Source: Coriobacteriia bacterium
Lineage (GTDB): Bacteria; Actinomycetota; Coriobacteriia; WRKU01; WQUG01
Length of the DNA stretch: 9,892 bases
Direction of reading: 5' to 3'
Assembly (NCBI GenBank): GCA_009785705.1
Contig: WQVS01000049.1
Coordinates: forward strand, 1 to 9,892
Shown: positions 5,934 through 9,892 of the stretch, one piece after another
How the letters are laid out: every line of letters starts with the position of its first letter
Numbering within the stretch: the first letter of the stretch is position 1
Program-made: the position numbers and the translations under genes
Notes under the pieces: generated by a model
What the model saw: the letters and a program-made list of their open reading frames with translations, nothing else
Database searches by the model: none
What the model was told of the DNA's origin: nothing

Positions 5934-8027
5934 CTATTCCTTATGTGGCTGGACATAACTATCGCGAATTCTCTGTAAGTTCATATGGTAAGGAACTGTT
6001 ATTGTAGCAGTGTCCTTATAGTCACGTAGAGCTTGACTTATAAAATAGCTGGTCTGATTGTGAAGTAGCTTGTCGTAATAATGGTCAAAAGTAAAGCGCG
6101 ACATAATGACGGCAATGCTCTGCCCACTTTTAAGTTTTGACTCCTTTTCATCGAGGAAATTCACAATGGGTGTGGTGAGATCTCTATAGGGACTGTCTAA
6201 AACAATTAAGGATACGTCGATGCGGAAATGGGCAAGTTGACGCTTTAGTCGCTTTGCCTGGGATTTATCGCGCGCAACATGAAGCAAATGAACATTGTCA
6301 CTAAGCTGATTGGCAAAATTGATGTTTTTCAGAACGGCTCTGGTTAGACTGTTTGCAAGCACGTAACAGGCAATTTGGTTGTGCTCATCGCTATCGGCAG
6401 CATTGCTGGCTATGCCTGCTGCCACAATATCTGTTGCTGCATTAAGTTCTGTTTGGGCTGCGCTCTCAGTAGCATCAATAGTGGAAACGCCAACACCTGC
6501 ACTTGCACCTGCACCTACGCCTATGGACTTTCGAGGATGATAGTGCTTTACAACATCCTCTCGTTTGATTTTTAGACTTTGACTAAATGCGCGATAGTGG
6601 TTGTTGATGCGATACATAATAAGACAAAGGAGCGGAATCGCAATAGCAAGTATCCATGCACCGTAGTTGAATTTCGCCACAAACACAACAACAACACCAA
6701 TGCCTGTCATGCTGGTTCCTACTGCATTGATAATCATACGCTTTTGCCAATGGGGCTCTTTTTCACGCATCCACTTTACACACATACCCAGTTGACTAAT
6801 GGTGAAGGAGAGAAACACCCCCACAGAATATAAGGGAATAATGGCGTGCACACGTGCATTAAAAAGAAGAATTATGCCAATTGCTGCGACCGATAGAAAG
6901 ATTATGCCGTTTGAAAGAGTGAGTCGTGCCCCAAATTCTGCAAACTGATGTGGTGCATAGTTATCACGCGCCAATATTGACAGAAGATTTGGCAGGTCAG
7001 AATAGGAAGAATAGGCAGCCAAGAAAAGAACTAGTGCCGTTGAGACTTGCAGAATGAAAAAGAGTGCTGAATCTGCCCCAAAGACTGCCTTTCCCATCTG
7101 TGCGATTACGGTAAGGGAGCCAGCAGCTGGCATCCCTGTTGCAGGGTCGATAATGGGCATGACTTCAAGTGCGCGCGCCAGCAGAACTGTTCCTCCAAAC
7201 AAGAGGATAATGACGCCAGCAAGAACAAAAAGGATAATCTGAGCATTCTTCTGGCGCGGCTTGCGCAGTACCACCATAGAGGTACTAACCCCATCAATTC
7301 CAGAAAACACCATACTTCCTGACGCAAAGGCACGAAGGAGCAAGAACACCATTGCGATGGGTAGTATGGGGTCAATCTCTCCCACTACAGGCGGTAGATG
7401 TGTGTAGGTCAGAGGCTCAAGAGTGCCCGTAACTAGCTTGAAGAGACCCGTTGCGACCAGTGCTGCCATGACTAAGATGAATACATAGGTAGGTATTCCA
7501 AAGACGCGCGACGATTCTTGTGAGCCACGCAAGTTGAGCAGCGTCACAAGCAGAATACCCGCAATGGCAAGTAGAATCCGATAGGGCGTGAGCTGAGGAA
7601 AGGCTGAGGTTAAAGCTGCTGCGGCTGCTGACATGCTCAGTGCAACAGTGAGTACATAATCAATAATCTGAGCTGCAGCAGCAACAATCGCTGGACGCTT
7701 ACCTAGCGATGTTGAGGCTACACGATAGGCGCTTGCTCCCCGCGGATAGTGCTTGATGATTTGCGAATAGGAAAACACTAGCACCAACAATAGGACAAGA
7801 ATGGGCAGGGCTATATTAGGTGTCAGCAGAATTGCTGCAACCCCGATTACCGGGATGAGCACCAGGAGGATTTCTTCTATTGCATACGCAACAGAAGAAA
7901 CAGCATTCACTGTCAGGGTAGAAAAGCCCCAAAACCAGTTAAGCTTAGTACGCTCAAGTCCATCAGAATCAAGCGGCTTACCTAAAAGCTTATTTTTCAA
8001 ACGTGCTATGACTGATAGTTTGCGCAT
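5934..8027 (-). CDS. APC/KUP-superfamily permease, KimA-like potassium importer
   Basis: A 697-residue integral membrane transporter with about 12 predicted helices (residues ~35-475) and a cytoplasmic C-terminal domain (~550-690) of universal-stress-like form. It resembles B. subtilis KimA (YdaO), the proton-coupled high-affinity potassium importer, through the whole length: LLGKPLDS near the start, SSVAYAIEEI in TM1, IIDYVLTVALS in TM3, SNGIIFL, IIPLYSVGVF, QLGMCVKWM and a C-terminus with HNQTSYFI and PYHMN. Other APC members in Actinobacteria are annotated as amino acid permeases, so the substrate is not certain. Two oddities stand out. TM1 has N41 where KimA, as I recall it, has an acidic residue (D36), and about 60 residues of Gly/Ala/Ser-rich sequence (about 490-550) are inserted between membrane and cytoplasmic domains. 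The expected length is close to 607. No ribosome binding site precedes the ATG, and a possible -10 lies 9 bp upstream. It heads the co-directional cluster. Confidence 0.9.
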   Translation of the reverse strand: MRKLSVIARLKNKLLGKPLDSDGLERTKLNWFWGFSTLTVNAVSSVAYAIEEILLVLIPVIGVAAILLTPNIALPILVLLLVLVFSYSQIIKHYPRGASAYRVASTSLGKRPAIVAAAAQIIDYVLTVALSMSAAAAALTSAFPQLTPYRILLAIAGILLVTLLNLRGSQESSRVFGIPTYVFILVMAALVATGLFKLVTGTLEPLTYTHLPPVVGEIDPILPIAMVFLLLRAFASGSMVFSGIDGVSTSMVVLRKPRQKNAQIILFVLAGVIILLFGGTVLLARALEVMPIIDPATGMPAAGSLTVIAQMGKAVFGADSALFFILQVSTALVLFLAAYSSYSDLPNLLSILARDNYAPHQFAEFGARLTLSNGIIFLSVAAIGIILLFNARVHAIIPLYSVGVFLSFTISQLGMCVKWMREKEPHWQKRMIINAVGTSMTGIGVVVVFVAKFNYGAWILAIAIPLLCLIMYRINNHYRAFSQSLKIKREDVVKHYHPRKSIGVGAGASAGVGVSTIDATESAAQTELNAATDIVAAGIASNAADSDEHNQIACYVLANSLTRAVLKNINFANQLSDNVHLLHVARDKSQAKRLKRQLAHFRIDVSLIVLDSPYRDLTTPIVNFLDEKESKLKSGQSIAVIMSRFTFDHYYDKLLHNQTSYFISQALRDYKDTATITVPYHMNLQRIRDSYVQPHKE
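6486..6521 (-). repeat. coding hexanucleotide repeat in the transporter linker
   Basis: Six tandem, partly degenerate hexamers (minus strand GGCGTA, GGTGCA, GGTGCA, AGTGCA, GGTGTT, GGCGTT) encode residues G503-V514, a run of alternating Gly/Ser and Val/Ala. Hexamer gain or loss would change linker length by two residues without breaking the frame. Confidence 0.75.
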
Positions 8028-8036
8028 AGTAAAACA

Positions 8037-8042
8037 ATTGTA
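8037..8042 (-). promoter_or_regulatory. candidate -10 of the transporter/radical SAM cluster
   Basis: TACAAT (5 of 6 matches to TATAAT) lies 9 bp before the transporter ATG on the minus strand, with no convincing -35. Initiation at the usual distance would give a leader of only about 0-3 nt. This agrees with the absence of any Shine-Dalgarno sequence. No c-di-AMP (ydaO-type) riboswitch can fit in the space before the tRNA promoter. Confidence 0.35.
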
Positions 8043-8059
8043 ATAGATAAACAGAGATA

Positions 8060-8089
8060 TTGCGCAGCAGAGCGTAGGCGTGCTAGACT
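8060..8089 (+). promoter_or_regulatory. candidate tRNA-fMet promoter
   Basis: TTGCGC (8060-8065) and TAGACT (8084-8089) are spaced by 18 bp, a plausible -35/-10 pair. Transcription would begin near 8096, about 10 nt before the mature tRNA. The -35 lies close to where the divergent transporter promoter would place its own. Match quality is only moderate. Confidence 0.35.
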
Positions 8090-8106
8090 ATATCTCGCTC
8101 AAAAAT

Positions 8107-8183
<77 letters not shown>

Positions 8184-8190
8184 AAAAACC

Positions 8191-8207
8191 GCAGGTCAGA
8201 GGCTTGC
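8191..8207 (+). terminator. weak hairpin after tRNA-fMet
   Basis: GCAGG and CTTGC form a 5-bp stem with one wobble around a 7-nt loop, followed by TTTCC. It is short with a poor T-tract, so termination here is doubtful; the stronger hairpin at 8295-8344 may serve instead. Nothing else is recognisable from 8208 to 8294. Confidence 0.2.
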
Positions 8208-8294
8208 TTTCCATTCCACCAAGTTGTTTTCAAGGTTAAAAAGTCTGCTGTTGCTGTTTAAGGCATACTTTTGACGCTTAGACAGTAATTCCGA

Positions 8295-8344
8295 AAAGCC
8301 ATAATCACCTACACTTCTCAACTTTTGTGGGTGGCTATGGCTTT
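8295..8344. terminator. bidirectional intrinsic terminator between tRNA-fMet and the AAA ATPase gene
   Basis: Two 19-nt arms (8295-8313 and 8326-8344) pair over their whole length with one mismatch and two wobbles around a 12-nt loop. Arms begin AAAGCCATA and end TATGGCTTT. Reading leftward the stem is followed by TTTT, a usable U-tract for the ATPase transcript; reading rightward the tail is CTTTAT, weaker. The right arm overlaps the last two bases of the ATPase stop codon (TAA at 8345-8343), so the hairpin starts inside the stop. Confidence 0.75.
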
Positions 8345-9614
8345 ATCCAAGAAGGACGGCAGGGATTACCAGAACACCATCTTGTCTACGGTAGGCTCTA
8401 TCACCCGTTGTCAGAATAATTTTCTCCTTGACCCGATCATCGAGCTTTTCCTCAAACCAGTTAAGGTGACGAACATCATCGCTGCTTACAGACGTACCAA
8501 GCTTAATTTCGATTATGACAAGCTTTCGATCTTTCTCAATGATCAAATCAATTTCTCTAGTACCTTTTGCAGTTCTTAAGAAGTAGGTGCGTGCACCAAT
8601 CTGGGAAGCATAAGTGCGTACGCTCATAGCACAGAGTGACTCGAAGAGACGACCTGCAATACTGCCATACTCAGGATCGTAGACCGTTTCCTCTTCTCCT
8701 CTAATCAAATCTTGCGCACTAAGTCCTAAAAGGCGAGCCTCAAGACCAGGGTCAGCCAAATAGTGCTTTGAAGTCTGCTTCAATCGTCCAAAAAAGTCTT
8801 CGCCTTCTCCCCAGTAGGGCAAATCATCAATTAGCCAGAGGCTTGACAGAGCTTCGCGATATGCAGTGGTTGTTTTGCGTGAAGGCTTATCACTTTCTCC
8901 TGGTGTAGCAGCATCAAGTATTTTGCTATAGCTGGTCGTGGTGCCCGTTGCGGCTGCATATGCACGCATCCATCTAACTAGTGTTTCTGGTTGGCGCAGT
9001 TCAATACCCTGAGCCTTGAATTCTCTGGTGGCAATATTATCGATGTATGAATCAATCAAGTTGTCTCGGACTATATCTGGTGTTGCATTGATATCAGGGA
9101 AGCCTGTTCGCACAATCTCACGCATATAATCACTAAATGTGATTTTCGAGTTCAGTCGAGGCTGATCAGGGGTTTTCCCCGCAAAGCAATTCTTCAAAGT
9201 AATCTTTTCTGCATCAGGAAAGCGTTCTGCCAAAGAAAGTGGTCGCATGCGGAAACGAACAATTCTTCCCGCGCCACTATGCAATGAAAGATTGTTACTT
9301 TGCCGGCTCCCTGTCAGAATAATGCTCCCTGGCGGTATGCCATCGTCAACCATGCGACGTACTCTATCCCAAATCTCTGGAAGATATTGCCATTCGTCAA
9401 TCAGTGTTGGGAATGGGCCATCATAAAGTAGTTCATATTCCGACTCGATTGATTCACGCACTCCGCGTTGATCCATTTTGTAAGTATTTTTTGCATGCTG
9501 TTGCGCTGTTCGTGTTTTGCCAACACCCTTTGCGCCTTCAATAGCAATTGCCTTAAGGTGAGGAATCATTTCATCGAGCCAAAGATCAGCATATCTGGTT
9601 ATATAGTCGCTCAT
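8343..9614 (-). CDS. AAA ATPase with DUF4143 domain (PD-(D/E)XK-like C-terminus)
   Basis: A 423-residue predicted cytoplasmic protein of the AAA_14/DUF4143 family. The N-terminal P-loop domain has Walker A GAKGVGKT (27-34), Walker B LIDEW (71-75) and a sensor-like ILTGSR (99-104), followed by GRIVRFRMRPLSLAE (116-130). The C-terminal DUF4143 part shows EIDLIIE (354-360) and IIEIKLG (367-373), where D356, E369 and K371 match a PD-(D/E)XK nuclease-fold core. Length is normal and the gene is intact. The ATG has GAGAGG 8 nt upstream. Family members are widespread, often accessory, and their cellular role is not established; proposals range from defence to DNA transactions. It has no toxin, antitoxin or nuclease partner within the window. 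The tRNA on one side and IS-like repeats on the other suggest acquisition, which is inference. Confidence 0.92.
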   Translation of the reverse strand: MSDYITRYADLWLDEMIPHLKAIAIEGAKGVGKTRTAQQHAKNTYKMDQRGVRESIESEYELLYDGPFPTLIDEWQYLPEIWDRVRRMVDDGIPPGSIILTGSRQSNNLSLHSGAGRIVRFRMRPLSLAERFPDAEKITLKNCFAGKTPDQPRLNSKITFSDYMREIVRTGFPDINATPDIVRDNLIDSYIDNIATREFKAQGIELRQPETLVRWMRAYAAATGTTTSYSKILDAATPGESDKPSRKTTTAYREALSSLWLIDDLPYWGEGEDFFGRLKQTSKHYLADPGLEARLLGLSAQDLIRGEEETVYDPEYGSIAGRLFESLCAMSVRTYASQIGARTYFLRTAKGTREIDLIIEKDRKLVIIEIKLGTSVSSDDVRHLNWFEEKLDDRVKEKIILTTGDRAYRRQDGVLVIPAVLLG

Positions 9615-9668
9615 TTAATGCGCCTCTCGATTAATTTTTTGCAACAAAGTATTGGCTCAACGATGTCT

Positions 9669-9677
9669 AGTATACCA
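9669..9677 (-). promoter_or_regulatory. candidate extended -10 promoter of the AAA ATPase gene
   Basis: TGG-TATACT on the minus strand matches an extended -10 (TGnTATAAT) with one difference. There is no good -35, which extended -10 promoters often lack. It would start RNA near 9662, giving a leader of about 48 nt. It lies in the last, divergent copy of the 23-bp repeat. Confidence 0.4.
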
Positions 9678-9729
9678 TTTGCACCCTGCTTAGGGTACCA
9701 TTTGCACCCTACTTAGGGTACCATTTGCA
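9673..9729. repeat. 23-bp tandem repeat, family A (two full copies plus a partial)
   Basis: Two 23-bp units, 9674-9696 and 9697-9719, differ at one base (G9688/A9711) and are followed by 10 bases of a third (9720-9729). The minus-strand core TGCAAATGGTA recurs three times exactly 23 bp apart (9683, 9706 and 9729 as first base). Each unit holds an inverted repeat ACCCT/AGGGT around a 4-nt loop. A further TGCAAATTG occurs at 9742-9750. Array and inverted-repeat structure suggest protein binding sites, as at the ends of IS21-family elements. Confidence 0.85.
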
Positions 9730-9746
9730 GCACTTTATCCTCAATT

Positions 9747-9792
9747 TGCAGCTGTCAAGTAAAGTAGACTGCAGCTGTCAAGTAAAGTAGAC
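9747..9792. repeat. 23-bp tandem repeat, family B (two perfect copies)
   Basis: Two identical 23-bp units, 9747-9769 and 9770-9792, begin TGCAGCTGTCAAG and end GTAAAGTAGAC. On the minus strand each begins GTCTACTTTACTTGAC, and similar GTGTCCACTTTC and GTGTCTACAAAAG stretches occur further right (9826 and 9858). The unit sequence differs from family A but the period is the same, and both contain TGCA. This looks like one composite array. Confidence 0.88.
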
Positions 9793-9798
9793 ATATTT

Positions 9799-9823
9799 TC
9801 CACTCTCTTACTTTGAAAGTGGA
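9799..9823. repeat. inverted repeat beside the 23-bp arrays
   Basis: TCCACT (9799-9804) and AGTGGA (9818-9823) are a perfect 6-bp inverted repeat with a 13-bp spacer that includes CTTACTTTGA, similar to part of family B. It is probably a diverged member of the array. The rest, 9824-9892, has no ORF or structure I can support; the stretch 9615-9668 is the ATPase leader. Confidence 0.45.
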
Positions 9824-9892
9824 CACTAGCAGCACTTTTGCAATTCTTTTGTAGACACCAGAGCCAAAATTTATGATTATTGCTTGTCGAAA

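Noticed and set aside
6375..6833. Plus-strand ORFs opposite the transporter gene, rich in Cys/Thr or Asn/His
   Set aside because: Their composition mirrors the antisense of the low-complexity linker and membrane segments; no ribosome binding site or domain supports them.
8028..8106. c-di-AMP (ydaO) riboswitch upstream of the KimA-like gene
   Set aside because: Only 79 bp separate the gene from the divergent tRNA, too little for the riboswitch, and no matching structure is seen.
8325..8579. Plus-strand 84-codon ORF beginning in the terminator hairpin
   Set aside because: It is antisense to the DUF4143 domain and starts inside a predicted terminator; no coding support.
9673..9792. CRISPR array
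   Set aside because: The 23-bp units are directly adjacent with no unique spacers, and no cas gene is present.

Overview
The window (about 9.9 kb, moderate G+C) looks like chromosomal DNA of a low-to-mid-GC actinobacterium. The class Coriobacteriia (the Atopobium/Lancefieldella/Olsenella group) is the best guess. The main reason is the run B12-binding-type radical SAM protein, DUF2344 partner, Rne/Rng ribonuclease, a gene order common in Actinomycetota. The assignment is an inference from gene content; no rRNA or other taxonomic marker is present.

Layout, left to right. Every protein gene is on the minus strand, so transcription runs right to left; only the initiator tRNA is on the plus strand. 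Positions 1-697 hold the N-terminal 232 residues of an antimicrobial-peptide-type ABC transporter ATPase, cut by the window edge. Positions 698-902 are a regulatory-looking gap with an 11-bp-period direct repeat, a perfect palindrome, a 10-bp-period repeat and a 30-codon ORF that overlaps the ATPase start. Positions 903-1637 encode an OmpR-family response regulator. Positions 1658-3187 encode an RNase E/G-family endoribonuclease. Positions 3188-3322 are a gap with a GC-rich hairpin just upstream of the ribonuclease ribosome binding site. Positions 3323-4060 encode the DUF2344 protein and 4065-5927 the radical SAM protein. Positions 5934-8027 encode a KimA-like APC/KUP potassium transporter with an unusual inserted low-complexity linker. 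Positions 8028-8106 are a compact divergent promoter region. Positions 8107-8183 are tRNA-fMet. Positions 8295-8344 form a long bidirectional terminator hairpin. Positions 8343-9614 encode an AAA ATPase with a DUF4143 domain. Positions 9615-9892 are non-coding and hold two different families of 23-bp tandem repeats resembling the multi-repeat end of an IS21-type element.

How the parts fit together. The potassium transporter, radical SAM, DUF2344, ribonuclease and response regulator genes form one co-directional cluster with gaps of 6, 4, 135 and 20 bp, so they may be one long transcription unit with a possible internal control point before the ribonuclease. The response regulator and the ABC ATPase look like the left edge of a peptide-sensing and detoxification module whose kinase and permease would lie outside the window to the left. 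The ATPase gene at the right is separated from the tRNA by a strong terminator and is preceded by mobile-element-like repeats, so it is probably an accessory insertion beside the tRNA gene.

The most interesting items are the paired 23-bp repeat arrays and the promoter apparently created in their last copy, the 11-bp repeat before the ABC gene, the transporter's repeat-built linker, altered TM1 residue and possibly leaderless start, and the hairpin ahead of the ribonuclease.
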